In this document: positions 29,397 to 39,424 of the stretch, piece after piece
Layout: each line of letters opens with the position of its first letter
Position numbering within the stretch: position 1 is the stretch's first letter
Assembly: GCA_965205255.1 (NCBI GenBank)
Contig: OZ242051.1
Location: forward strand, 434,001 to 498,000
Length of the DNA stretch: 64,000 nucleotides
Source: G965205255 sp965205255
Lineage (GTDB): Bacteria > Pseudomonadota > Gammaproteobacteria > Pseudomonadales > Endozoicomonadaceae
Direction: 5' to 3'
Notes under the pieces: generated by a model
Told to the model about the DNA's origin: nothing
Database searches by the model: none
What the model saw: the letters and a program-made list of their open reading frames with translations, nothing else
Program-made: the position numbers and the translations under genes

Positions 29397-30878
29397 TTAG
29401 TTGGGATGCTCTATATGAGAAAACACACGATTAAAGCGCTTTAGTGCCTCATCAATAACTTCATCTGTTTGCATGGCATTAGTATAAAGACGACTTCCAG
29501 CCAATGTAACCAGACCTTCGGCCATATATGCACATCCCATATGTTCCATAACCTTTTTACGACTATGTATTTCTTTGATCGTACTAGGAATCTTCCAGGG
29601 TTTACCCCACGGAACATCAAACATTAAAGTACCCACTGTCTCCAAATGAACAATAGAGCCTTGATTAAATACAACAAAAGGTAATTCATACTTTTTGATC
29701 AACTCCTTCAATCCCTGAGTTAGCCTGTCCCCTGCTCTACCTGCTACTTCACAGGCATTTGTTCGTTCAATCTCACATAACGTATGATAACCGGCGCAAG
29801 CTGTTAATGGATTAGCCGCAAGCGTTCCACCTACCAACGCTTTCTTGATTTTTTTATCTCCACCAAGACCAGATGACAAATACTTCATGTATTCTTTTTT
29901 ACCCCCCAAAGCACCAGCAGAAGGGTAACCTCCACCAATAACCTTACCAAATACAGTAAGATCAGGCGTGACTCCAAAATAACCTTGAGCACCACTCATA
30001 CCCACACGAAAAGCTGTTACTACTTCATCAAAAATAAGCAATGCTCCATACTCATCACATAGTTGGCGGACCTGCTGATTGAAATTTTTATACAACGGAC
30101 GCGTCCCACTTTCCGGGCCTAACGGCTCCATTAATACAGCAGCAGTTCCTCCGCCAAAATATTTATTTCTTTTCAACCTGTTTCGTAATGACTTAATATT
30201 GTTGGGATAAAACTCCTGTGTATACTTAAAGCAATTGCGTGGAACGCCCTTTGCTTCCATTGACTTGGTACCTGGGAGGCGAATGCTGTATCCCAACTGA
30301 TCAGACCAGCCATGATAAGCTCCACCCATTTTAATAATATTTTTCTTTTTTGTTGCTAAACGTGCAACCCGAATAGCTGCCATATCAGCTTCTGTACCTG
30401 AACCTAATAAGCGCAACTGATCAACACCTGGAAAATGTTTTGCAACCTTTTTTGACAACAAATATTCGTACTCATGAAAAAGCCCGGTCACAGGTCCACA
30501 TGTGTTGAGCAGTTCTGTCACTTTTTTCCGAATAATTTCAGGGTTAGAGCCTAATACAGTTGGCCCACCGGCCTGTAGAAAATCGATATATTCATTTCCA
30601 TCAATATCTTTGAGCATGCATCCATTAGCTTTGGTAAAAACCAACGGGAATGGATGATTAAATGCAAGATTATGCTGAACCCCGCCGGGGATATACTCTA
30701 TAGCTTCACTAATCATCGCTTTTGACTGCATACACTGAGTTTCGTAAAACTTAAGATACTCTTTATACGCTATAGGTTTTATTTTATAAATTGGCTTATT
30801 AATCAGCTGATTAATTCTACTATAAATTTCATCAACATCATGATACTTACTGATTGCAAAACCAGGCAAATTTGCCAT
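29397..30878 (-). CDS. Class III PLP aminotransferase, glutamate-1-semialdehyde-aminomutase-like
   Basis: This 493-residue protein has an AAAGGTG ribosome site before ATG 30878. Fold-type I PLP motifs are in order: GSGTEADMAAIRVAR, GGAYHGWSDQ, the PLP-ring Asp in LLIFDEVVTAFRVG, and the Schiff-base Lys in VFGKVIGGGYP, followed by GGTLAANPLTA. These match the GSA aminomutase branch, but the N-terminal extension of about 60 residues and the gene context argue against a role in heme synthesis. It is more likely a transaminase for an amino-sugar-like or omega-amino substrate in the island's pathway. It is the first gene downstream of the IS5 insertion and may depend on read-through or on a promoter in 30879-31035. 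Confidence 0.85.
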   Translation of the reverse strand: MANLPGFAISKYHDVDEIYSRINQLINKPIYKIKPIAYKEYLKFYETQCMQSKAMISEAIEYIPGGVQHNLAFNHPFPLVFTKANGCMLKDIDGNEYIDFLQAGGPTVLGSNPEIIRKKVTELLNTCGPVTGLFHEYEYLLSKKVAKHFPGVDQLRLLGSGTEADMAAIRVARLATKKKNIIKMGGAYHGWSDQLGYSIRLPGTKSMEAKGVPRNCFKYTQEFYPNNIKSLRNRLKRNKYFGGGTAAVLMEPLGPESGTRPLYKNFNQQVRQLCDEYGALLIFDEVVTAFRVGMSGAQGYFGVTPDLTVFGKVIGGGYPSAGALGGKKEYMKYLSSGLGGDKKIKKALVGGTLAANPLTACAGYHTLCEIERTNACEVAGRAGDRLTQGLKELIKKYELPFVVFNQGSIVHLETVGTLMFDVPWGKPWKIPSTIKEIHSRKKVMEHMGCAYMAEGLVTLAGSRLYTNAMQTDEVIDEALKRFNRVFSHIEHPN

Positions 30879-31035
30879 ATAGCACCTTTATAATAAAAAA
30901 ATAACACGTAATTACTAACAATATCTCCACTGAAAAATTGTTGGATTTTGCAGAAAACACAATTAAAAGAGAGTAGCAGAAAATCAGCAAAGCTCTATAT
31001 TTCAGTATTATTTGTTCCTGTTCTATCGTATCAAT
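30879..31035. other. AT-rich spacer before IS5 insertion
   Basis: This is the residue of the original kinase-aminotransferase intergenic region. No gene or clear terminator is seen. Confidence 0.5.
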
Positions 31036-31039
31036 CTAG

Positions 31040-31895
31040 AGTCTGTTGATGTTTCATAATAGTAACCATAAAAACCCGCATACCATCGCTACAGTTCCCT
31101 CATAGTTTCTCTTGAGCTTATCATAACGAGGAGTGGCAATCCCCCTGAAATGCTTTAGACGTGCAAAGATGTTTTCTACCAAATGGCGGTATTTATACAA
31201 ACCCCCAGTCCATTTCTGAGTTGCCGACTTTTGAATTTTGCTTTCGTGGAATAACCGCCTTTGAACCATTACTTGCAATGCTGTTGCGAACTGTACTTGT
31301 GTCATAGCCCTTATCAGTAACAATCGTCTCTGCTTCAGAAAGCTTTTCGATTAATGTTGGGCCTACTGTACAGTCATTCACTTCTCCTCCTGTGATTTCG
31401 AACCTGACAGGCAGGCCAAAAGCATCAACAGACATATGTATTTTTGTTGTCTTTCAGGCACGGCTTTTCCCGATTGCTTCCGAGCTTTCAGTAGCTGCAC
31501 CAGTGCAGTGCTGATGAGATTTAACATAAGCACCATCAATAAAAACCCACTCCATGGCAGGATCATCGATAAGTTTATGAAAAATCTGTTTCCATTTGCC
31601 TTTGGCACACCAGTCATTGAAACGTGCATACACTGTATTCCATTCACCAAAGTGGGTCGGCAAGTCTCTCCAGGGTCACCCTGTTCTTATGCAATATAAC
31701 ATACCTTCAATCGTCATTCTTAAATCAGGCTTGTTATAGATTTTAACTTTGTGCATGATTGCTTTCAGCTTTGACCATAGCTTGTCAGATAGTATGAGTT
31801 GAGCCACTGTAAATTAGTCGTATTGTGTTGTGTCAAACTTAATACAACGGATTTACAGCTCCATCTCAACCCATTTTACAAAACATCAACAGACC
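31040..31895 (-). mobile_element. IS5-family (IS427-like) insertion sequence, inactive
   Basis: The 856-base element has terminal inverted repeats AGTCTGTTGATGTTT (left) and AAACATCAACAGACC (right). It is flanked by CTAG direct repeats at 31036-31039 and 31896-31899, consistent with an IS427-type target. The transposase is read on minus with recognisable blocks (PWRDLPTHFGEWNTVY, VFIDGAYVKSHQH, VDAFGLPVRFEI, ADKGYD-like TDKGYDTS, HLVENIFARLKHFRGIATPRYD). It is broken by an in-frame TGA after CIRTG near 31680 and by at least two frameshifts (near 31460 and 31230). The left repeat of the CTAG target is also the kinase stop codon region. Confidence 0.85.
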
Positions 31896-33500
31896 CTAGG
31901 AGACATCTTTATTAAGCAATTCAAACATTTTCCGGTTGTTTTTGTACAAACGTTTAAAAACATAAAAAATTTTGTCATAAATAATTTTATTATCCGGTTG
32001 TGGTTTAAATGTGTTTTCAATATTTATCAATTTCGCAGCCTGTTCATAAGAGTTAACTAAACCGCTTCCTATTGCACAAACAACAGCACCACCTAATGCG
32101 CCTGCACATTGAGGATCATAAGGTACTTTTATCTGACGCTGTAATACATCTGCCAGTATCTGACCCCAAACTTTAGATTTTGCCCCTCCTCCTACAAAAA
32201 TTATATCATCGCTGACGTTTACTTTCTTTTTGATAACATCCAACATCCAGCGTTTATGAAAAGCGACACCTTCAAGTACCGCTCGGATCAGCATGCGTTT
32301 TCCAGTGTTAATACCTAAGTTAAAGAACATTCCCTGAACATTTTCATCTTCAAATGGACACCTGTTTCCACGCAACCAGGGAGTAAATATAACTCCTTTA
32401 GCACTAACAGGTGTTTCTTCGACTATTTGATTCATGTATTCGTACAACAAATGTGTTTTTTTTGCCATATCGTCTTCACTCAAATCATTGAGAAATACGG
32501 TTACCTCATCTAATGCCAAATGGTCGCGCACCCACTTCAGACATGCGCCTGAAGTTTCCTGTTCTGCAAAGTAATTATATACATCCGGCTGAGCACCTGT
32601 GACAGATGCTACCCTGTTAAAAACATCGGTCGTCCTATTTTGGGTTAAAGTAGAGACCCAGCCGGAAGTGCCGACGTAAATATGGGTATCACCTGGTTTG
32701 ACGCAACCTGCTCCAATAGTGGTTAACGTAGCATCCCCACCTCCAGCAAAGACTTTAGTATCAGTAGTCAGGCCTAGCTCTTTTGCTGCTGCCACCTGAA
32801 GATTACCAATAACTTCAGTTGACTGGCACAATGCCGGCATATGATTTATATCAACACCTAACAAATTAATAACTGACTTTGACCATGTGTTTTTTTCACG
32901 GCCTGAGCCAAGCAATAACGTACCAAAAGCGCTATCAAATGACATTTTTGCACTGCCTGTAGCACGATGAAGCAAGTATTCCTTTACGTCGTACCATTTA
33001 TATAGTTTCTTATAAAGCTCAGGACAATGATGTTTAAACCATAAATACTTCCATACAGGGTCTTTTGATGAAATCGGAGCTACACCTGTTTTATAAAGAC
33101 ACTTGAGAACCTTGGAAACATTCAGACCACAAAAACGAGGCCAACCTGCCTGCATAACCCCCTTCATTAAATGAGCACCACGCATATCCATGTAGCTCAT
33201 CGCAGGTGTTAACGCATTACCTGCCTTATCAACAGGAACAAATGCCTGCATCTGCGTACAAAAGGTCATTGATATAACATCTGAAGGACAAGCACCAACC
33301 TTTTTCATTACCTGATGTGTGGCTTTACAAAGTGCCAGCCACCAATCTTGGGGGTTTTGTTCAACCTTACCTCCTTCTTTAGAAAAAAGCGGGTATTCCT
33401 CAAGAGCTACAGACACAAGAGTCATGGTTTTACCCATCTGAAAAAGACAGGTTTTATTAGCTGTTGTACCTATATCATGTACCAAAATATACGCAGGCAA
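31896..33500 (-). CDS. FGGY-family carbohydrate kinase, xylulokinase-like
   Basis: This 534-residue protein starts at TTG 33500. GGGAG lies 7 bases upstream, and the next ATG would delete the phosphate-binding loop VHDIGTTANK. FGGY blocks visible are WWLALCKATHQV, CTQMQAFVPV, the substrate-region YMDMRGAHL, the catalytic GGGDATLTTIGAG, YVGTSGW, FTPWLRGNRCPFED and IIFVGGGAKSKVWGQILADVL, with AGALGGAVVCAIGSG near the end. These kinases phosphorylate ketoses or polyols, which would supply a phosphorylated substrate for the neighbouring aldolases. The gene begins 14 bases after the aldehyde dehydrogenase stop. Its TAG stop lies in the CTAG target of the IS5 element but is unaffected by it. Confidence 0.88.
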   Translation of the reverse strand: MPAYILVHDIGTTANKTCLFQMGKTMTLVSVALEEYPLFSKEGGKVEQNPQDWWLALCKATHQVMKKVGACPSDVISMTFCTQMQAFVPVDKAGNALTPAMSYMDMRGAHLMKGVMQAGWPRFCGLNVSKVLKCLYKTGVAPISSKDPVWKYLWFKHHCPELYKKLYKWYDVKEYLLHRATGSAKMSFDSAFGTLLLGSGREKNTWSKSVINLLGVDINHMPALCQSTEVIGNLQVAAAKELGLTTDTKVFAGGGDATLTTIGAGCVKPGDTHIYVGTSGWVSTLTQNRTTDVFNRVASVTGAQPDVYNYFAEQETSGACLKWVRDHLALDEVTVFLNDLSEDDMAKKTHLLYEYMNQIVEETPVSAKGVIFTPWLRGNRCPFEDENVQGMFFNLGINTGKRMLIRAVLEGVAFHKRWMLDVIKKKVNVSDDIIFVGGGAKSKVWGQILADVLQRQIKVPYDPQCAGALGGAVVCAIGSGLVNSYEQAAKLINIENTFKPQPDNKIIYDKIFYVFKRLYKNNRKMFELLNKDVS

Positions 33501-33514
33501 AAAATCACTCCCGG

Positions 33515-34981
33515 CTAAAGCCTTCTTAACAGACTGTCAATTTTATTTAATAATGAAATAATTTTTTTAAACACCTTTAGATGCCCTTTATAGGGTGGAT
33601 AACGAAGCGCTATATCAAATTTAAAAGAATGCATCATTACCGGTTTTAATTGTGAAAAGGTAGTGAACGAAGATTTACCATGGTATTGCCCCATACCACT
33701 GGCACCCACACCGCCAAAGGGAAAGCTGGAGTGCGCAAGATAAGAGACCACATCATTGACCACCAAGGCACCCGCCTGAATTGCCTCTCTCAAAAACACG
33801 ATATCTTCATTATTTTTAGAAAACAGATAAGAAACCAATGGTGCGGGGCATGTATTGATTACAGACACGCATTCAGAAAGATTACTGACTTCAATAATTG
33901 ACAGGAGAGGACCAAATATTTCTCCTTGAGAATATAGCTCACCCCTATTGCCTTCCAGTAAAGTTGGCTGAATATAACAGGAATCAACATTTCTGTTGCC
34001 ACCATAAATAACTTTATTTCGATCAATACACGACACCAGTCTCTCGCAATGGTGCCGATTAATTATCCTGGCATAATCTGGATGATTTTCAGGGTCATTA
34101 CCATAAAACTGTTGGATATTTTGTATCAGCAGCTTTACTAGCTGCTGACTAATATCTTTTTCAACCAACAGATAATCAGGTGCTACACAGGTTTGCCCAC
34201 AGTTAATAAGTTTACCCCAGATAATACGTTTTGCCGCCACCTGTAAATTAGATGACGACGTAACTATACAGGGGTTTTTGCCTCCTAGTTCCAGTGTCAC
34301 AGGCGTTAAATGTTCTGCTATCTGTTTCTGAATTTGTCTACCCACACCTGAGCTTCCGGTAAAAAAAAGATAATCGAACCGGTATCTCAATAATCTTTTG
34401 GTGACGTCCACACCACCTTCTACTACCGTAGCCAAAGCGGGGTCAATCGTTTCAATAAACAAGCGGGAAAGTAATGACGAAGTTGAAGGTGCTAATTCTG
34501 AAGGCTTTAGTATTACACAGTTACCGGCACCTATGGCACCAATAGCTGGGGCAAGTGATAAATTAAACGGATAGTTCCAGGGCGCAATAATTAATACGAC
34601 ACCATAAGGCTTATACAGTGTATATGACTTTCCCGGAAAAAAAAGCAGAGGTGTTTTTAATCTGGTTGCACGACCCCACTTTTTCAGATGACGAATCATA
34701 TGCTCAATTTCATTAATAACAATGGCTATCTCTGTGAGAAACGTTTCAAAATGACTTTTTCTGAAATCATTGGTTAACGCAGTACAAATAGCCTGCTCAT
34801 TTTTCACGATAACATTTTTAAGTTGCTGTAATACTACGATTCTCGAAGCTATAGGCAAGGTTTGCCCCGAGTTAAAATAATCCTTCTGCACAGTGATAAT
34901 GTCAGCCAACATCCGTTGACCTTCAGGTGATTTTTCTGACACCTGATGAATTTCATCACTACTTACTGAGTTCTTCATCAT
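33515..34981 (-). CDS. Aldehyde dehydrogenase, class 3 / coniferyl-aldehyde type
   Basis: This 488-residue NAD(P)-dependent aldehyde dehydrogenase has IIAPWNYPFNLSLAPAIGAI (cofactor region), NCVILKPSELAPSTS, FFTGSSGVGRQI, the general-base Glu in TLELGGKNP and the nucleophile Cys in NCGQTCVAPDY. It also has EIFGPLL and SFPFGGVGASGMG. The sequence is closest in style to the short class 3 branch, which oxidises medium or aromatic aldehydes. In this operon it could oxidise the aldehyde released by the aldolases. ATG 34981 is followed by a second ATG at 34978; either may be used. Confidence 0.88.
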   Translation of the reverse strand: MMKNSVSSDEIHQVSEKSPEGQRMLADIITVQKDYFNSGQTLPIASRIVVLQQLKNVIVKNEQAICTALTNDFRKSHFETFLTEIAIVINEIEHMIRHLKKWGRATRLKTPLLFFPGKSYTLYKPYGVVLIIAPWNYPFNLSLAPAIGAIGAGNCVILKPSELAPSTSSLLSRLFIETIDPALATVVEGGVDVTKRLLRYRFDYLFFTGSSGVGRQIQKQIAEHLTPVTLELGGKNPCIVTSSSNLQVAAKRIIWGKLINCGQTCVAPDYLLVEKDISQQLVKLLIQNIQQFYGNDPENHPDYARIINRHHCERLVSCIDRNKVIYGGNRNVDSCYIQPTLLEGNRGELYSQGEIFGPLLSIIEVSNLSECVSVINTCPAPLVSYLFSKNNEDIVFLREAIQAGALVVNDVVSYLAHSSFPFGGVGASGMGQYHGKSSFTTFSQLKPVMMHSFKFDIALRYPPYKGHLKVFKKIISLLNKIDSLLRRL

Positions 34982-35304
34982 ATTCTCTAGAAGGTTTCAC
35001 GATTACAATACCATCAACAATAATTAAGCATCACAAAGGTAAACTAAGCAGATATCTTTTCCCGTAGCATCTACTGTTTAATTACAAATATACCGATCAA
35101 ACAAAATCCAGACTCACTATCAGCCCGTGCTATCTAAGCTTGTAATTTTTCAGTTGACCTTTGTTAATTTATCCATGACAACAATTTTTGATTTTTTTAA
35201 CACGACATTTTCATTATATGAAAAAAAATTAAAATGCTTCTGTTATTAAAAGTTTCAGTCATTTTCCTTAACTAACAAAAAACTCTTTGGTTTAATATGA
35301 ACAA
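34982..35304. other. Intergenic region between transporter and dehydrogenase
   Basis: These 323 AT-rich bases contain no gene. The sequence CATTTT...AAAATG near 35205-35240 could form a weak hairpin. The gap is large enough for a separate promoter for the aldehyde dehydrogenase-kinase pair; no convincing -35/-10 pair was identified. Confidence 0.4.
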
Positions 35305-36504
35305 CTAGCAAACCTGCATACATTCTTTTAGTTTAAACGCAAAAAATAATGCCACTACAAGTAAAACAGTTAATCCAAAAGTTGCATTATTCCAGTTTGA
35401 ATGGTTCCAGTTAAGTATAGGCATCATCGTTATAACAACAGCTCCCCCCAGATTACCCAACAACATAAAAATACTGGTAACACGCCCTATTTCTTCTGGT
35501 TTTGATTTTTCTTCTGCCATAGTGAGAAGAAGTGGATAACCGGGCAGGAAGAAAAAACCCAATAAAGCGCTTTGAATATATAGATAGGACGCATTTATAC
35601 TCAGATACAAAGGCCAAGTAATTATTAAACCCAATGCAGCGCTCAATATGACAAAAGGTCTTCGTTTACAAATCCTGTCAGACAGTACAGAAAAAATAAG
35701 TGAACCGACAATACCACCGAGCATAAGAATAGCTCCCGCCAATCCGACTTGTTCTGCTGTAATCTTTTTGCTCGCCATCATTGGCTCAAGCCATGAAATT
35801 AATCCATTAAAATAACCCATAGCCAAAAAGGCTAAAATAAAAATAACCATTAACTGCTTTTGCTTGAAAAAACAAAAGATATCACTTGGTTTTCCTGAAG
35901 AATTTACTGGCACAACGAGTCGCTGACCAGTTTTAGCCATCAAAGCATAAATAATGCTAATAATAACAGCACAAACAGCAAATAAGACCATGGATACATG
36001 CAGTCCGGTTTTATCAATTAAAGCCGGAGTAGCCCCTAAACCAATAGCCATACCTATAAATATTCCTGCAGTGATAAGACCTGTTGCCAAAGCATGTTGC
36101 TTGGGTTCAAAATGATCAACAACCAAAGATGACAAAGCATTCATCACAAAAGGTTGTGCAATGGCAATACCTGTCTGCCCGATCAAGACCATAATAAAAT
36201 ACTGGTCATAGCAACGAGCCAGTGAAAATAAGGCTATCAACAGCGCAGCCGTCAAAGACACCTGTCGATAACCATATTTATCAATCATAAAGCCCGCCGG
36301 ATATGAAAATAAAATATAGCAAACGGGAAACGTCAATATCAGTAAGCCTGCTATAGAGTCACTAATAGCGTATTTGTGCGAAACTAACGAAATAACCGGT
36401 GCAAAGTTTAACCACAGCACCTGAATAATGACAACTACCAAACTAAAAAACAGCAACATCCACCATCGGTAAGAGCTAGAACAGAAATAAATAAAATTTT
36501 TCAT
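35305..36504 (-). CDS. MFS transporter, 12 membrane segments
   Basis: This is a 399-residue integral membrane protein with about 12 hydrophobic segments. The first loop carries an MFS signature (PAGFMIDKYGYRQVSL) and the middle loop a second one (SVLSDRICKRRPFVIL). The N terminus (RWWMLLFFSLVVVIIQVLWLN, then FAPVIS) resembles the FLVCR-like branch of the superfamily, but this is a visual impression and substrate cannot be assigned. It sits between an outer-membrane porin and the enzymes of the cluster and probably imports their substrate. Confidence 0.85.
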   Translation of the reverse strand: MKNFIYFCSSSYRWWMLLFFSLVVVIIQVLWLNFAPVISLVSHKYAISDSIAGLLILTFPVCYILFSYPAGFMIDKYGYRQVSLTAALLIALFSLARCYDQYFIMVLIGQTGIAIAQPFVMNALSSLVVDHFEPKQHALATGLITAGIFIGMAIGLGATPALIDKTGLHVSMVLFAVCAVIISIIYALMAKTGQRLVVPVNSSGKPSDIFCFFKQKQLMVIFILAFLAMGYFNGLISWLEPMMASKKITAEQVGLAGAILMLGGIVGSLIFSVLSDRICKRRPFVILSAALGLIITWPLYLSINASYLYIQSALLGFFFLPGYPLLLTMAEEKSKPEEIGRVTSIFMLLGNLGGAVVITMMPILNWNHSNWNNATFGLTVLLVVALFFAFKLKECMQVC

Positions 36505-36683
36505 GCAAAATAAATTCCATCATTATTATTTCTTCACGTTAAATTATTCTTCTGAGCATTGAATTTATCTAACGAAAGTTATCCTTTGGTACAATAAGGC
36601 TTGCTTATCTCATCACTGTATTTTCGATAAGAAAAACACACAGATATCAACTCTCCTCCAAGTTAATATCTGGTTAGTTACAT

Positions 36684-38192
36684 TTAAAAAAGATCTACTT
36701 TGTAATTAACAAACCATCTTAAATCATTAATAGTTTGCCCCATTCCTCCCACAAAGGTATCGACAGTGCTATTGATCGACTTTCCTTTCGATTTATAGTA
36801 GCTATTTACAACCGTAGTACTTAGACCTTTCACACCAGGAACAGCATAATCTAAACGCAAATCTGTTTCCGCCTCACGATGAAGACCTACACGACTGGAA
36901 ATATTGCGCCCCCAGGTGTAACCGACTGCAGCTTTTAAACCATTAACAAAATCTGAAAAATCGTAACCCGCACCTAATAGATAAGCCGATTCTCCATCAT
37001 AGGCAAAGTCTGAAACAACACGGTCAGTCAAAAATCCAGGCTGAGGTATATAGTTTGCTGCAGGGGCATAGTAGAACCGGTTACTGATAATGCCATATGC
37101 TTGATCACCTTTATTAGGTGCGTATGTTTTAGAGTAAGAAGCATAAAGTGATACTTTATCTATTGCTGCCTGAGCAGTTAGATTAAGCAAGTGACCATCT
37201 TTAGCCATAGTAGGGTTACTAAAACCACTGCCATCTTTTGAGGTATTAAAGTACTTGCCCAGTAATACTATATGCTTGGTTTCTGAGAATGGCAGCACAT
37301 AAGTCATACCACCATAATACTCTTTCGTATAATTATGACTTTGGGTCGATTCTCCTTCCAAAATCAGTTGTTGATAGTTAGGCAGTGCAAACTTGTAGTT
37401 CACCCCTAACATTGCAATATAGTCAATAGGTTTGCCTTTATCGTCCCGAAACCAGCCCATGCTATTGCTGGCTGCCTGGGAAATACGGTCAAAGTACGCG
37501 CCGTAAACACCCAGATTATTCCATTGCGATGTAAACGTTAAACCACGCATAGTCAGGTAAGTCATCTGGTAAGGAAAAGGCTGCACACCAAATAAAGTGC
37601 TGTTTAAGTAATCAGGATCAACACCAACATAACCTGCATGTGCAAGAAGATTGTTTTCTTTATTACCAAAAGATAAACGTGCATTCAGGCGACCTATTCT
37701 TGCAAAATTATCAGCCATACTATTATTGTTTTTTTGCAACAACCAGTACCCAGTAGTTGGTCCGGAATAGTCTAATTTAGCACCACCATATAGAGAAGCA
37801 TTAATACCAAACGGACCTTCATAACCAGACTTCCAGTTCAACATACTAACCAACGCCCATTGACGCGTATCTGGTTTGGCAAGCACTTTTTTATCATAAT
37901 CAAATATCCCTGATCCAACGGGAAGACCTAATAGTTTGGCAAGATTCTGTTCAACAAGCGCACCCCTGCTTTTATTTACGCCCTTCCAATCTCTCACCCC
38001 GTAGCCCGAAATAGCATTTAGCTGTAAATGACTTCCACTTATAAAACCACTCCAACCATCATCAAAAACCATTGGCTGACTAAAATAGTCATCCGGCGAG
38101 GTAGAGGCAGAGGCAGAAGCGACTATGTGAGCATGTGCGACACCCATTGCAAACAACGCAACTACTGTTAACGCAGGTTTTTTAACAGACAT
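36684..38192 (-). CDS. OprD-family outer-membrane porin
   Basis: This 502-residue protein has a signal peptide ending AHA and an AAGGTG ribosome site before ATG 38192. The mature part is a long alternating beta pattern with many aromatic residues and ends in Phe (NYKVDLF), typical of beta-barrel proteins. Blocks such as GYGVRDWKGVN, LNARLSFGNKENNLLAHAG and LRWFVNYKVDL fit the OprD (DUF/porin_3) family, which admits small organic acids and other solutes. As first gene of the cluster it gives outer-membrane entry for the compound handled downstream. Confidence 0.8.
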   Translation of the reverse strand: MSVKKPALTVVALFAMGVAHAHIVASASASTSPDDYFSQPMVFDDGWSGFISGSHLQLNAISGYGVRDWKGVNKSRGALVEQNLAKLLGLPVGSGIFDYDKKVLAKPDTRQWALVSMLNWKSGYEGPFGINASLYGGAKLDYSGPTTGYWLLQKNNNSMADNFARIGRLNARLSFGNKENNLLAHAGYVGVDPDYLNSTLFGVQPFPYQMTYLTMRGLTFTSQWNNLGVYGAYFDRISQAASNSMGWFRDDKGKPIDYIAMLGVNYKFALPNYQQLILEGESTQSHNYTKEYYGGMTYVLPFSETKHIVLLGKYFNTSKDGSGFSNPTMAKDGHLLNLTAQAAIDKVSLYASYSKTYAPNKGDQAYGIISNRFYYAPAANYIPQPGFLTDRVVSDFAYDGESAYLLGAGYDFSDFVNGLKAAVGYTWGRNISSRVGLHREAETDLRLDYAVPGVKGLSTTVVNSYYKSKGKSINSTVDTFVGGMGQTINDLRWFVNYKVDLF

Positions 38193-39424
38193 AAAAACAC
38201 CTTAATGTAATCAACTACTCAAAAAAAACACATGCAGTACACATGGTATGAATTATCTAGTGGGCTAATTATTGACCATAAATCCATTTTTTTCTAAAAA
38301 TGATTCAATTAGTGTCCTTGATAAAAAGGTTATATCAGGCATATTTATTTTTTTTGTGTCTTTTTTTATTCACAGAAAGACGGTTACTGTCACGGTTAGG
38401 GATAATTAATTTTATAAAAAATAAAGCGTTACAGTTAAGTATATAATAATAAAATTTAATTTATGGGTGTTGTTACAATACTACTCAATCTTATTTCTAT
38501 ATCTCAAATACCTTAGAAATAACGTGTTATTGATCACTACTGTGCTTTTAATATAAGCCTATGGATTGGTATTAATTGCGATAGTTCAACACAGAATTTT
38601 ATATGGAATACCTGCAAGGTAAAGCTTTATATGAATCATTAAACCGTCAAAATAAAATGAAATAATCTTATAATAATTTATTCTAAAAAAAGACAGGTTT
38701 TTGATTCTACATCAAATTACCTCACCATTACGAACACTATCATTATCACGAAGACCTTAATCTGTATATTGGTCAACTATTATTAGACTCGTCGCGTTGT
38801 TGCTTTGTCGTCTTTTGAATACTCGTCAAAGCAACTAAAAAACTGGAAAAAAATACTCCCCATAAGTGCTTCGGATTATTGCAACTATTTAAAGACCTAT
38901 TATTTTAGTTTATGGAAGATTTCAGCGATCATGAGCTGATACGATTTATTCAAAAAAATAATGCTGCCAAGTAATTTTTTGTTTTTTCCTTAAAAGAAAC
39001 GACATGTGAATATACCGTATTTAGTCGTACACTTAGTTGTTTTTTTTAAAGGAAAAAAAGTATTTTTCGCCTGGTTTGCAACAGTCTTCATAACAGCAAA
39101 ATCAAAAAAGTAGCGCTAAAAAAAAGTGAGTAACAGGTTTTGGCATTATACACAAGCTTGCATCAGCAGGTTATCTGAGTTATTCAGAGGTGATACACAC
39201 AAAATCAATATACATGTTCTTTCAGAATTTATTATCCGGCATTAAATTCTGTACTTTTGGAATATGTTTTTATATGAAACCCGCCAAGCCACATCAGGAC
39301 ACAGAAAACAAACTCTGGAGCTACTCTGAAAAGATGAACAGCTCCATGATAATTTCATCAGACTTTACTATGGACTATGAGTTTTCATAGCCAAGCTCTA
39401 ATGTGAGAACATCTTAAAAGAGTT
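38193..39424. other. Gene-free AT-rich region
   Basis: These 1,232 bases contain no convincing gene. They hold the upstream region of the porin and a partial interspersed repeat at 39088-39150. A 66-codon frame at 39190-39390 shows no ribosome site or recognisable composition and is not called. Confidence 0.6.
39088..39150 (+). repeat. Interspersed inverted-end repeat, partial copy
   Basis: The sequence CATAACAGCAAAATCA, a GTAGCGC block and the end CAGGTTTTGGCATTATA match the right half of the element at 62560-62722. The left half is absent. Confidence 0.65.

Noticed and set aside
29397..30878. Assignment of the aminotransferase as hemL
   Set aside because: The N-terminal extension and the kinase-aldolase context do not fit heme synthesis; only the family-level name is supported.
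31436..31699. 87-codon plus-strand frame in the IS5 element
   Set aside because: It is antisense to the transposase and its pieces are explained by the minus-strand frames.
39190..39390. 66-codon plus-strand frame in the gene-free region
   Set aside because: There is no ribosome site and no recognisable motif; chance is likely in AT-rich DNA.
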